Source of the DNA: Candidatus Gallacutalibacter pullicola
Lineage (GTDB): Bacteria; Bacillota; Clostridia; Oscillospirales; Acutalibacteraceae
Length of the DNA stretch: 32,221 bases
Assembly (NCBI GenBank): GCA_018712265.1
Contig: DVHF01000067.1
Coordinates: 1 to 32,221 of the forward strand
Reading direction: 5' to 3'
Shown: positions 16,702-24,580 of the stretch, in pieces
Layout of the letters: every line of letters starts with the position of its first letter
Numbering within the stretch: position 1 is the stretch's first letter
The notes under the pieces: generated by a model
The model's input: only the letters and a program-made list of their open reading frames with translations
Told to the model about the DNA's origin: nothing
Databases searched by the model: none
Program-made: the position numbers and the translations under genes

Positions 16702-17889
16702 ATGACATTGGCTCCTATTGCGGCATTTACCATCCTTGCGGTGGTGTTTGCTTTCTCACAGATCGTCGCGCAGAAGACAAAAGCTATTTTGTCGGCGGCG
16801 TTCGTCATCGCCCTGACGATGATTATCCTGTTCAATACAGGAATTCTGCCCAAGGATATCTACGATGTTTCCACAATCCTGCCGATCGGCGGTGTGCTCA
16901 TCACGATCCTGATCACCGGCATGGGCGGATCACTTGACTTTGCCGAACTCAAGCGCCAGTGGAAAACGGTTGTGATAGCCGCGATTGGCGTATCGATCGC
17001 CACGGCGCTGCTTGTTGTGATCGGGTAGTTCATCATTGGCCGTGACTATGTGATGGCCGGCGCGCCCGGCTTTGCCGGCGGCACGACCGCGACGCTCATC
17101 ATGACGGAGGCGCTTACCGAAAAAGGGCTGCCCCAGCTGGCCACCTTTGCCACGCTGGTGCTGGTGTTCCAGAATTTCATTGGTATTCCGATTGCTTCCG
17201 TCCTGCTCAAGAAGGCCGCGAAATTTTTTGTGAAGGATACGGCTGCCTTTGAGGCATACAAGGCGTCTGAGGTTCAGGCAAGCGCTTCGCAGAAGAAGCG
17301 TCTCATCCGGATCCCCAAAAGCATCAACGATATTTCCTCCGTTTCCCTCGCCAAGCTGGCGCTTGTCGGCGTACTGAGCTATTATGTTGGCAACTGGCTG
17401 GGCGGTCTGACGCAGGGGATGCTCAACTATATTGTAATTGCTCTGATCCTGGGCACCGTATTCACGGAGCTTGGTTTTCTGGAGAAAAACGAGATGGAAA
17501 AATCCCAGTCCAGCGGCCTGATCATGATGATCACGCTGATGATGATTTTTGCAAATCTCGCTACCACTTCTATCCCGGATATTCTGGGGATGATTCCCTA
17601 TCTGGTGATCCTCCTGCTGATTGGTGCGGCGGGCGCATGCGTATCCGGCCTGCTGCTGGGCAAGGTGTTTAAGGTGAATGTGCCGCTTGCCATCTGCATG
17701 ATTCTCACCTGTATGTTCGGGTTCCCGACGACGCTGCTCATGTCCAATGAGGTCGCGGCGGCTGTGGGCGAAACCGACGAGCAGAAAGAGGTTCTCGGCG
17801 CGTACCTGCGTCCCATCATGGTGACGGCGGGTCTCATTACCGGCATCATTTCCATAATTCTTGCCGGTGTACTGGCGGTTATCCTGTAA
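16702..17889 (+). pseudogene. Multi-helix membrane transporter interrupted by an in-frame TAG
   Basis: One reading frame of 396 codons encodes about ten hydrophobic helices, but codon 109 (17026-17028) is TAG. The upstream part ends ATALLVVIG and the downstream part continues at once with FIIGRDYVMAGAPGFAGGTTATLIM, so no sequence is lost and a CAG-to-TAG change is the simplest cause. The two halves, each about five helices with a charged loop (FEAYKASEVQASASQKKR) between, suggest a pseudosymmetric secondary transporter; the Gly-rich GAPGFAGGTTATL resembles substrate loops of GltS/BART-type carriers. I cannot name the family or substrate. A restart at GTG 17050 or ATG 17053 lacks a ribosome binding site. 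Last gene of the amidase operon, likely its importer. Confidence 0.75.
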
Positions 17890-17908
17890 ATTTTTAAAGT
17901 AAAAAGCA

Positions 17909-17940
17909 GCGGCGGCCGATCCAAAGGGATCGGCCGCCGC
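17909..17940. terminator. Bidirectional terminator hairpin between converging operons
   Basis: GCGGCGGCCGATCC (17909-17922) and GGATCGGCCGCCGC (17927-17940) form a perfect 14-bp stem with a 4-nt loop. On the minus strand it is followed by a T-rich tract (TTTTTACTTTAAAAA), on the plus strand only by TTGGCTT. It lies 20 bp after the transporter stop and about 120 bp past the DUF1667 gene, so it probably serves the minus-strand operon best. Confidence 0.75.
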
Positions 17941-17977
17941 TTGGCTTGCTGAAAGCTTTTTGACGTCTTGGGAGTTC

Positions 17978-18049
17978 CGCTCGCTGCGGCGAGCGTCCAA
18001 CAGGGCTCCACCCTTTTGGATTACCCGCAAGCCTTTTGTAAAAGGCTTG
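17978..18049. repeat. Intergenic hairpin repeats
   Basis: CGCTCGC/GCGAGCG (17978-17995, 4-nt loop) is followed by CAAGCCTTTT-GT-AAAAGGCTTG (18028-18049). The second hairpin adjoins GAGCGAAAACTTTA. The same layout, TAAAGTTTTCG next to a CCTTTT/AAAAGG stem, recurs twice near 27216-27370 in the opposite orientation, marking a dispersed family in this genome. No U-run follows, so these are not ordinary terminators. Confidence 0.65.
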
Positions 18050-18059
18050 AGCGAAAACT

Positions 18060-18416
18060 TTATGGTTTCGAGGGGATCGTTTTGGTCGCGATAAAATCAA
18101 CGCCCAGTCCCAGAATATTGGGAACGACGACATCCCCGGTTTTCACAGGAGCATGAGCTGTGACCGTGTCCAGCAGGGCCATAGCGCGGAAAATATCCTG
18201 TTTGGGAATATCGGCGCTCGTCTTGACCGGGAGACGGCACTGCGCCGCGCCCTCCAGCCGCACCGTCGAGGTAATGACGCGCGTGGGGTTCGTCAGCTCC
18301 TTATGTCCATACTCCGCGCCGCGCGGACAGCCGTTCCCCGTCACGGAAAAGCCGTTTTCCTCGTCTACTTTCAGATGGCATCCCTTGGGGCACACAATAC
18401 AAATCAGCTCTTTCAT
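18060..18416 (-). CDS. DUF1667 protein, small Cys-rich partner of the G3P oxidoreductase cluster
   Basis: A 118-residue protein with a Cys-rich head, CIVCPKGC (Cys6, Cys9, Cys13) and NGCPRG (Cys30), able to bind a metal or iron-sulfur cluster, followed by the conserved NPTRVITSTVRLEG and VPVKTS-like (LPVKTSADIPK) core of DUF1667. In many anaerobes this gene follows the FAD/NAD oxidoreductase and the GlpO/GlpA-like dehydrogenase, as it does here, and the three are thought to form an electron-transfer complex. Its ATG overlaps the preceding stop by 4 nt. Function is inferred from neighbourhood. Confidence 0.88.
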   Translation of the reverse strand: MKELICIVCPKGCHLKVDEENGFSVTGNGCPRGAEYGHKELTNPTRVITSTVRLEGAAQCRLPVKTSADIPKQDIFRAMALLDTVTAHAPVKTGDVVVPNILGLGVDFIATKTIPSKP

Positions 18417-19684
18417 GGTTGCACCTTCTTTTCCGCTTCCACCACGGAGACCGTAATGGTATGATCCTGAATTTTGGAGAACAGCGCCTTGGGAAATACG
18501 ATCTTTTCCATTTCGCCGGGGGCCATATGCTCGCGCCGGAACGAGGCAAGCACCTCGCCGCCGGAGGTGATCCGGATCTCCCTGTCGCGGTACACATTAT
18601 TGGTGCGGAAGAAAATCTCCACAAATTTGCCGACGTGATCCGGCCGCACATGCTGCGGGACAGTATAATTGACAGCTTCTCCGTTTTCAATCCGGAAGGA
18701 TTCCCCGGAGCCTGCGTCCGGATTTTTGGCGAATTCCGCCGCGCCGCGTCCGGCGCGCTGGCTCTCCGCCGTCACGAAATCGACGAGATCATGCACATGT
18801 ACTACGTTGCCGCTGGCGAATACGCCAGACAGGGAGGTCTCCATGTTTTCCCAGACGATCGGGCCGTTTGTGCGGCGGTCTATCTCGATCCCCGCCTGTC
18901 GCGAGAGCTCGTTTTCCGGAATCAGGCCGACGGAAAGCAGGATGGTGTCGCAGTCGAACACGATTTCCGTCCCGGGGATGGGGCGGCGGTTCTCGTCCAC
19001 GCGCGAGACGACGGCCTGCTCCACCCGCTTATCGCCGCGGATCTCCGTGATGGTGTGCGACAGGTACAGCGGGATGTCGTAGTCGTTCAGGCACTGAACA
19101 ATATTGCGGTTGAGGCCGTTGGAATAGGGCATCAGCTCCACACAGCCGAGCACCTTTGCGCCCTCGAGCGTCATGCGGCGCGCCATGATCAGCCCGATGT
19201 CTCCGGAGCCGAGAATCAGCACGCGCTTGCCGACGAGGTATCCCTCGATGTTCATATAAAGCTGCGCCGCCCCCGCGGTAAAGACGCCCGCAGGACGCGT
19301 GCCGGGGATGGCGATAGCGCCGCGCGTGCGCTCCCGGCAGCCCATGGTGAGCACGATGGCTTTCGCCTGAAGCTGGAGATAGCCGCGCTTTTTGCTCATC
19401 GCGTGCACCGTGCGGTCCGGGGAAATGTCCAGCACCATCGCGCCGTCCATCACCTCGATATCGGTGTGGGAGAGCTCCTCGATAAAGCGTCCGGCATATT
19501 CCGGGCCGGTCAGCTCCTCCTTAAAATAGTGCAGGCCGAAGCCGTTGTGGATACACTGGTTCAAAATCCCGCCCAGCTCATTGTTGCGCTCCAGAATCAA
19601 TACCTTTTCCGCGCCGTTTTTCCGCGCCTCAAGCGCAGCGGCAAGACCCGCCGGGCCTCCGCCGACCACAATTACGTCATACAT
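18413..19684 (-). CDS. FAD/NAD(P)-dependent oxidoreductase of the GlpO-DUF1667 cluster
   Basis: A 423-residue pyridine-nucleotide-disulfide-oxidoreductase-fold flavoprotein. The N-terminal VIVVGGGPAGLAAALEA binds FAD, LGGILNQCIHNGFGLHYF near residues 42-59 is typical of this subgroup, and VLILGSGDIGLIMARRM around residue 150 is the NAD(P)H site. GVFASGNVVHVHDLVDFVTAES near 300 is the second FAD contact. It likely passes electrons between the G3P-oxidising subunit and NAD(P) or another acceptor. The start at 19684 overlaps the upstream TGA by one base (TGATG); the frame remains open to 19870 but that part is the out-of-frame end of the neighbouring gene. Confidence 0.9.
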   Translation of the reverse strand: MYDVIVVGGGPAGLAAALEARKNGAEKVLILERNNELGGILNQCIHNGFGLHYFKEELTGPEYAGRFIEELSHTDIEVMDGAMVLDISPDRTVHAMSKKRGYLQLQAKAIVLTMGCRERTRGAIAIPGTRPAGVFTAGAAQLYMNIEGYLVGKRVLILGSGDIGLIMARRMTLEGAKVLGCVELMPYSNGLNRNIVQCLNDYDIPLYLSHTITEIRGDKRVEQAVVSRVDENRRPIPGTEIVFDCDTILLSVGLIPENELSRQAGIEIDRRTNGPIVWENMETSLSGVFASGNVVHVHDLVDFVTAESQRAGRGAAEFAKNPDAGSGESFRIENGEAVNYTVPQHVRPDHVGKFVEIFFRTNNVYRDREIRITSGGEVLASFRREHMAPGEMEKIVFPKALFSKIQDHTITVSVVEAEKKVQP

Positions 19685-21120
19685 CACAGCCGTCCCCCTT
19701 CTTTTGTCCTGCCGAGGATAATATTCATCCCGTCGCGGTCCTGCGGGATCTGATCCATAGGCAGGCCGAGCTCGCGCGCGACAATCTCCTGCACCCTCGG
19801 TCCGCAGAAGCCGCCCTGACAGCGGCCCATGCCGGAGCCGCACCGCCGCTTCACGCCGTCGATGGAGCACGGCGGGATCGGCCTGTGCAGCGCGGCGACG
19901 ATCTCGCCCTCAGTGATCGTCTCGCAGCGGCACACAATCTGCCCGTACGCCGGATTCTGCGCAATCAGCGCCGCGCGCTCCTCGTGGCTGAGCTCCTTGA
20001 ACCGGACGACGCGCCGCGTATCCTCAAAGCTTTCCTTTTCCTCAAGCGCAAGGCCCGCCTCCCCGAGCATCCTGACGAGGTCCTTTGCGATGGCCGGCGC
20101 GGAGGTGAGGCCCGGGGACTTGATCCCCGCCACATCGAAAAATCCGGGGACGTCCGATTCGCCGATCAGGAAATCGTCGATCTCTGAAATGGCGCGCAGT
20201 CCGGCGAAGTTCCGGATGGAATCGCGGAAGCTGATGCAGGGGACGGAACGCAGCGCCGTCTGCCGGACGAAATCCAGACCCGCGGCCGTGTTCGCGAGAT
20301 CCCCGGGCACGGTGTCGTGCGCGTTGGGGCCGACGATCAGGTTCCCGTGAACCGTCGGCGAAACGAGGACGCCCTTGCCGTCCTTGTTCGGACACTGGAA
20401 AATCACATGGCTGACAATGCCGCCCTGGCTTTTATCCATCAGATAATATTCGCCCTTGTTCGGCGTGATGTGGAAAAACGGTTTCGCGATCATATTGTGC
20501 ACCCGATCGCTCGCTACGCCCGCCGCATTGATGACGAACCGCGCCGTTACCGTTTTGCCGCCCGCCTGGATGGCAAACGCGCCGTCCTGCTTCTCGATCG
20601 CCGTGACCTCAGAGCGGAGCATCACCTCCGCGCCGTTTTTCACAGCAGTTTCGGCCATTGCGATTGCCAGCTCCCACGGGCTGACGATCCCGGCGCTGGG
20701 GGCATACAGGGCGGCGATCGCCTTTTCGCTCACATTCGGCTCCATTTCGTGGAGCTCGCTGGAATTCAGGATCTTCATCCCCGGCACGCCGTTTTCCATC
20801 CCGCGCTCGTACAGCTTTTCGATTGTGCGGCAGTCCTCCTCCGAAAAGGCCAGCACCAGCGATCCCACCGGCTTGAACGGCACGTCCAGCTTTTCGCACA
20901 GCTCGTGGATCAGCCTGTTGCCCTCCACGTTATAGCGCGCCATGAGGCTGCCCGGCTCCGGATCGTACCCTGCGTGGACGATCGCGCTGTTGGCTTTCGT
21001 CGTGCCGACGGAAACGTCGTTTTCCTTTTCCAGCAGCACAGCGGACACCCGGTACCGCGACAGCTCGTAGAGCAGGGAGCATCCACAGATTCCCCCGCCG
21101 ATAATTGCTACATCATACAT
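19684..21120 (-). CDS. Glycerol-3-phosphate dehydrogenase-like flavoprotein with BFD-type iron-sulfur domain
   Basis: A 478-residue DAO-fold protein of the GlpO/GlpA-like clostridial group. FAD site AIIGGGICGCSLLYELSRY at about 5-23; diagnostic GTTKANSAIVHAGYDPEPGSLMARYNVEGN; the C-terminal domain holds four Cys in CRCETITEGEIV and CGSGMGRCQGGFC, the BFD-like [2Fe-2S] site found in GlpA. Expected to oxidise glycerol-3-phosphate to dihydroxyacetone phosphate, but homologues also act on other hydroxyacids, so the substrate is inferred. Start 21120 has GGAGGG about 11 nt upstream; ATG 21138 is the alternative. First gene of a three-gene coupled operon; may consume G3P produced by the importer/phosphodiesterase system at the left of the window. 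Confidence 0.88.
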   Translation of the reverse strand: MYDVAIIGGGICGCSLLYELSRYRVSAVLLEKENDVSVGTTKANSAIVHAGYDPEPGSLMARYNVEGNRLIHELCEKLDVPFKPVGSLVLAFSEEDCRTIEKLYERGMENGVPGMKILNSSELHEMEPNVSEKAIAALYAPSAGIVSPWELAIAMAETAVKNGAEVMLRSEVTAIEKQDGAFAIQAGGKTVTARFVINAAGVASDRVHNMIAKPFFHITPNKGEYYLMDKSQGGIVSHVIFQCPNKDGKGVLVSPTVHGNLIVGPNAHDTVPGDLANTAAGLDFVRQTALRSVPCISFRDSIRNFAGLRAISEIDDFLIGESDVPGFFDVAGIKSPGLTSAPAIAKDLVRMLGEAGLALEEKESFEDTRRVVRFKELSHEERAALIAQNPAYGQIVCRCETITEGEIVAALHRPIPPCSIDGVKRRCGSGMGRCQGGFCGPRVQEIVARELGLPMDQIPQDRDGMNIILGRTKEGGRL

Positions 21121-21143
21121 TCCAAAATAACCCTCCATTCCAA

Positions 21144-21204
21144 ACAAAAAAGAGTTAAGCAAACAAAGCTCTGCCGTTCCGCAAAGCTTTTTCTGCTTAA
21201 CTCT
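21144..21204 (-). terminator. Terminator after the macro-domain gene
   Basis: AGAGTTAAGCA (21151-21161) and TGCTTAACTCT (21194-21204) are perfect 11-bp arms with an inner AAAGCT/AGCTTT pairing. On the minus strand the stem ends in a T-run (21150-21144). It separates the macro-domain gene from the G3P oxidoreductase operon, which must then have its own start just inside or below it. Confidence 0.8.
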
Positions 21205-21279
21205 CAATTCTCCAAAGCAATTTTTATTTACTTGTTACAGCTGAATACAGGCTGAACCTGTTTCTCAGCACGGAACCCG

Positions 21280-21741
21280 TTATAATTCCCAAATTTCCAC
21301 GGTGATGTCCGGGCCGGAAAATACATCACTGATGATGCCGAAAACAGTTTCCCAATCCCCGCCGCCATAGCCGCACCCGATTTTATAGGGGAGCGCCGCC
21401 GCGTGAATCCCCTTTTCCGCCGCCCATGCGCGGACAGATTCCAGGGAACTGCGGAGGGCATCGTATTCTGTTGACTGTTTTATCAGAGATGTTTTATATT
21501 GCCCGAAACAGTTTGCGATGTATCTGCCTTCACAGCCATCCGCGGGCAGGATCTGGGCAAAGCCCATCAATTCCCGGCCCCTGTGCGCCCTGCAAAGCGA
21601 CCTGTATTCCTCATATACACCCGGATACAAACGCTTTACCTGTTTGGCGATGCCGGCGCCCATGGAACCCATACAGTTCACCTGATGGCAGAGCACGGGA
21701 GCACTGCTCGAGAATAGATTGCCCTTTTTCTGTACCACCAT
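21280..21741 (-). CDS. Macro-domain protein (ADP-ribose binding or hydrolysis, TARG1/ALC1-like)
   Basis: A stand-alone macro domain of 153 residues. The ADP-ribose loop 1 region reads GNLFSSSAPVLCHQVNCMGSMGAGIAKQVKRLYPGVYEEY (about 7-46), with the QVNCMGSMGAGIA segment typical of the TARG1/ALC1-like branch that removes ADP-ribose or binds its derivatives. KIGCGYGGGDWETV near 120-133 forms the second phosphate loop. Start 21741 is preceded by GGAGACGGGAACT; the frame is open to 21801 without a better start. No DarT-like ADP-ribosyltransferase is next to it, so a DarTG toxin-antitoxin role is not supported here. It is transcribed away from the repeat array at 21859-22053. Confidence 0.88.
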   Translation of the reverse strand: MVVQKKGNLFSSSAPVLCHQVNCMGSMGAGIAKQVKRLYPGVYEEYRSLCRAHRGRELMGFAQILPADGCEGRYIANCFGQYKTSLIKQSTEYDALRSSLESVRAWAAEKGIHAAALPYKIGCGYGGGDWETVFGIISDVFSGPDITVEIWEL

Positions 21742-21858
21742 AGTTCCCGTCTCCACGTTTACAGCTGTCTGCAATCGTATCCCCGACCAGCTTTCCACCA
21801 CGACTGCGTATTTGAAGTTACCAGCATTTCAGCGGAGATCACGATGCGCGGCGCGAAT

Positions 21859-22053
21859 TACGTGCACGCTCCCTCCGGTCGCCCGGCTAGATGCTCGGTT
21901 GAGCTTAGACATCCGCATTTATAATACTGTGTAGACATTATACCACACCTGCGGTGAGCAGAACGCGCAGGCGTCGTACCTCCGCTTGGCCGGGCGGTTA
22001 ATTGGGCTGAAACGCCCGCGTTTATGGTGCTCTGCGGATATTATACCATTTCT
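21859..22053. repeat. Second array of the roughly 100-bp intergenic repeat (two units)
   Basis: Unit one carries GCTCCCTCCGGTCGCCCGGCT and ends ACATTATACCACACCTGCGGTGAG near 21958. Unit two starts CAGAACGCG, carries GCGTCGTACCTCCGC (21971-21985) and CGCCCGCGTTTATGGTG, and ends GGATATTATACCAT. These match the array at 12944-13215 in order and orientation. Both arrays lie directly upstream of a minus-strand gene and place GGTATAAT on that strand. The 21742-22158 gap contains this array and otherwise nothing I can identify. Confidence 0.85.
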
Positions 22054-22158
22054 CCGCTTTAATTGCAAGCACAAGAGCACGCGGGAGAAAAGTTTTGCCG
22101 GGGTTTTCATTTTCCGACGGAAAATTCTCCGGCCGCGTTCCGCACAGCACGGTATGCT

Positions 22159-22938
22159 TCAGCCGAGCGCAACGTCCAGGATCATCATCAGCACGAAGCC
22201 GGCGGCAAAGCCGATCGTTCCGATATTGCTGTGCTCGCCCTCGGATGCCTCGGGGATCAGCTCCTCCACCACGACATAGATCATCGCGCCCGCCGCAAAC
22301 GATAGCAGGTACGGCAGCAGCGGCGTGAACAGCTCAGAGAGCAGGATCGTCAGGAGCGCCGCGATCGGCTCCACAATCCCGGAAAGCGATCCGTAGAGGA
22401 ATGCCCTGCCGCGTCCCAATCCGCCCTCACTTTTGAGCGGGAGGGAGACGATTGCACCTTCGGGGAAATTCTGGATCGCGATCCCGATCGAGAGGGCAAG
22501 CGCGCCGGTCATCGTAATTTCCGCCTGCTGAGAGAGCATCCCCGCCAGCACGACGCCCAGCGCAATCCCCTCCGGAATATTGTGGATCGTCACCGCCAGC
22601 ACGAGCATCGTCGTTTTTCTGAGCTGACAGCACGGTCCCTCCGCCTTTTCCGCACCCAGATGCAGGTGGGGGATCATTTGATCCATCAGAAGCAGGAACA
22701 CGATTCCCAGCAGGAACCCCACCGCTGCCGGGACAAACGCAAATTTTCCAAGCCCCTCCGAGGCGTCCATCGACGGGATCAGAAGCGACCAAACGGACGC
22801 CGCCACCATCACGCCGGAAGCAAATCCCAGCATCAGCTTCTGCACCCATGCCCGCAGCTGATTTTTCAGAAAGAACACGCCTGCCGCACCGAGCGTTGTT
22901 CCCAGAAACGGAAGCATCAGCCCCACCAATAGTTCCAT
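22159..22938 (-). CDS. ZIP family divalent metal transporter
   Basis: Integral membrane protein of 259 residues with about eight helices, resembling ZupT/GufA-type ZIP carriers that move zinc, iron or manganese into the cytoplasm. The metal-path motifs are HNIPEGIALGVVLAG (helix 4) and NFPEGAIVSLPL (helix 5), plus VVEELIPEASEGEHSN near the C-terminus. The loop between helices 3 and 4 carries HLHLGAEKAEG, a possible metal-sensing His pair. ATG 22938 has AAGGAGG 8 nt upstream; a TTG six bases earlier is possible. It has its own promoter and is monocistronic as far as can be seen. Confidence 0.9.
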   Translation of the reverse strand: MELLVGLMLPFLGTTLGAAGVFFLKNQLRAWVQKLMLGFASGVMVAASVWSLLIPSMDASEGLGKFAFVPAAVGFLLGIVFLLLMDQMIPHLHLGAEKAEGPCCQLRKTTMLVLAVTIHNIPEGIALGVVLAGMLSQQAEITMTGALALSIGIAIQNFPEGAIVSLPLKSEGGLGRGRAFLYGSLSGIVEPIAALLTILLSELFTPLLPYLLSFAAGAMIYVVVEELIPEASEGEHSNIGTIGFAAGFVLMMILDVALG

Positions 22939-22994
22939 ACCCAATCCTCCTTTTCCAATCCGGCTGCCGCCGGTTCCACATAGTTCTATCTGTT

Positions 22995-23023
22995 AGTCTA
23001 CTTTACCTCACTACGAAAGTCAA
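22995..23023 (-). promoter_or_regulatory. Promoter of the ZIP transporter gene
   Basis: Reading the minus strand, TTGACT (23023-23018) and TAGACT (23000-22995) are 17 nt apart, giving a start about 50 nt before the ATG. No convincing metal-regulator site is seen in the overlapping TTAGTCTA. Confidence 0.5.
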
Positions 23024-23134
23024 GTATGGAGCGCACCATGGAATACATTAACTCATATAGCAGGAAAAGACTGTATGCGGAACGGGCTTCTAGATCAAAA
23101 TTCAAAACTTTTTGTTGAATATCAAATAAAAATA

Positions 23135-23170
23135 ACCCGCTGTTCATCTCTGGGAGAGTGGACAGCGGGT
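23135..23170 (-). terminator. Terminator below the cupin gene and the MITE-like element
   Basis: ACCCGCTGT (23135-23143) and ACAGCGGGT (23162-23170) pair; on the minus strand the stem is followed by TATTTTTATTTG. It was probably the original terminator of the GntR-cupin transcript, now separated from the cupin stop by the 163-bp element. A similar stem (ACCGCTGT/ACAGCGGT) forms the terminator at 27555-27592. Confidence 0.7.
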
Positions 23171-23190
23171 GTTTTCCACTTGAAAAGCTC

Positions 23191-23353
23191 AGAGTGTCTC
23201 AGAAAAGTCCTCAATATTGTTAAATTCTGCTGAAAAATGCCGTCCGCGTCGTTGCTCATCCTTGCAATACAAAAGTATTGCAGCGGATTCACGCCTTGCA
23301 TCCATCGCTTTTCAGCGAATTTTCCAGCACTTTTGACTTTTCTGATACACTCT
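23191..23353. mobile_element. MITE-like element with 19-bp terminal inverted repeats
   Basis: AGAGTGTCTCAGAAAAGTC (23191-23209) and GACTTTTCTGATACACTCT (23335-23353) are inverted with one mismatch, bounding a 163-bp AT-richer segment that encodes no transposase. A perfect internal hairpin, TGCAATAC-AAAA-GTATTGCA, lies at 23263-23282. I could not see a clear target-site duplication. Its right end supplies the last two bases of the cupin stop triplet on the complementary strand. The 22939-23351 gap therefore holds the ZIP promoter, a terminator and this element. Confidence 0.7.
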
Positions 23354-23684
23354 ATTTCAGGAAATCCTCCCGCATGGGGGTGAAGATGTCCAGCAGGGTT
23401 CCGGCCTTTTTGCAGACGCATCCGTGCGGGACGCCCGACGGCATATAGACCGTATCGCCGGGACGTACGATGTCCTTTTGATCGCCGACGGTAAATTCAA
23501 ATTCACCCTCCAGCACGTAGGTGGTCTGGGTATGCGGATGGGTATGGACGCTTCCGCACGCGCCCTCCTCAAAATGAACCTCCACCTGCATCATTGCTTC
23601 GCCATAGGACAAAATCCGGCGGCTTGTTCCGCCTCCCAGATCCTGAAGCGGGATGTCTTTTCCATGTACAAAAATTTTTTCCAT
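23352..23684 (-). CDS. Small cupin-domain protein
   Basis: A single beta-barrel cupin of 110 residues. Motif 1 is GSVHTHPHTQTTYVLEGEFEF (three His and a Glu typical of metal binding) at about 46-66; motif 2 is PGDTVYMPSGVPHGCVC at about 76-92. Such proteins bind or isomerise small carbohydrates or act as dioxygenase-like enzymes; no substrate can be assigned. Start 23684 follows AAGAGGATTGTT. The TAG stop coincides with the end of the MITE-like element, so the C-terminus may have been altered by insertion, although the length is normal for the family. It lies 120 bp after the GntR regulator and may be co-transcribed with it. Confidence 0.85.
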   Translation of the reverse strand: MEKIFVHGKDIPLQDLGGGTSRRILSYGEAMMQVEVHFEEGACGSVHTHPHTQTTYVLEGEFEFTVGDQKDIVRPGDTVYMPSGVPHGCVCKKAGTLLDIFTPMREDFLK

Positions 23685-23804
23685 AACAATCCTCTTTCCA
23701 AATAACTTGACTTTTGACGGCGGCCGGAAATGCAGCGGGGCTGTGAAGATTCCTCCGCAATACAGGGAAATGCTCGCACACCGGCGCACCGCTGGGGAGT
23801 CCAA

Positions 23805-24548
23805 TCAAAACTTTTTGCGCAGGAGGGTGAAATCAAAAAAGCTGGTGTAGTAGGAGAGGGAGTAGAGGACGGGGCGGTTCAGCTTGCAAAACGAGACCTC
23901 CTCAAGCAGAAGCAGAGCGGCTCCCTCGCCCGGGGTGAGCATCGACCGGATAAAGCTGTCGCCGTTTGTGGCGGAAACATGCGTGATGCTGTTTGTCACA
24001 TTCAGTCCACAGTATTTGCTGAGCAGATCAAAAATCGGCTGATACCAGTCGAGCGCCATGTAGTCGATTCCATCAAAGATACTCTGCGGTATGTAATCCA
24101 CCGAATAGATCACGGGCTTCCTGTTCGCAAGTACGCGCTTCCGGCAGGCGATCAGCCGTCCGCCCGGAGGAATGCCGAGCCGATCGGCGGCCGTTTCCGA
24201 CGCGCTTTCCTCGCGCAGTACGATGCTGTCAACCACCGGGCGGCTCCCCATGCTCCAAATCATGTCGGAGTATTCCAGTTTCAAATCCAGACGGTTGTCC
24301 AGCGCCACGATACGGCGGTTCACCACAGTCCCCACGCCGCGCACACGCTCGATGAAGCCCGCGTTTTCCAGATCGGAGAGCGCGTCCCGGATCACGGTGC
24401 GGCTCACCCCGTACTGGCCGGCAAGCTCCATTTCCGCCGGGAGCTTCTCCGCGTCTGCGTAAATCCCCGTTTTTAACTCGCGCATCAGGGCGGACGCAAC
24501 CTGCGTGGACATCAAATCCCCGTTTAAACCGATTCCCCGCTTTTCCAT
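23805..24548 (-). CDS. GntR family transcriptional regulator, HutC subfamily
   Basis: DNA-binding regulator of about 247 residues. The winged helix lies near residues 10-75 with KLPAEMELAGQYGVSRTVIRDALSDLENAGFI, and GVGTVV forms the wing; the rest is a UTRA-type effector domain with LGIPPGGRLIACRKRVLANRKPVIYSVDYIPQ. It probably senses a small metabolite. The start is uncertain: ATG 24548 (preceded at some distance by AGGAAGG), GTG 24563, or an ATG twelve codons downstream preceded by GGGGAT, where family homology begins. Possible targets are itself with the cupin, and perhaps the amidase operon. Confidence 0.88.
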   Translation of the reverse strand: MEKRGIGLNGDLMSTQVASALMRELKTGIYADAEKLPAEMELAGQYGVSRTVIRDALSDLENAGFIERVRGVGTVVNRRIVALDNRLDLKLEYSDMIWSMGSRPVVDSIVLREESASETAADRLGIPPGGRLIACRKRVLANRKPVIYSVDYIPQSIFDGIDYMALDWYQPIFDLLSKYCGLNVTNSITHVSATNGDSFIRSMLTPGEGAALLLLEEVSFCKLNRPVLYSLSYYTSFFDFTLLRKKF

Positions 24549-24580
24549 GATAATAGCGATCACCTTCCTGCCGGGAAATT

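Noticed and set aside
17026-17028. TAG as a reassigned sense codon (for example pyrrolysine)
   Set aside because: The cupin and radical SAM genes end in TAG, and no other gene here contains an internal TAG.
21280-21741. DarTG-type toxin-antitoxin antitoxin
   Set aside because: No DarT-like gene adjoins the macro domain, and the protein is a single short domain.
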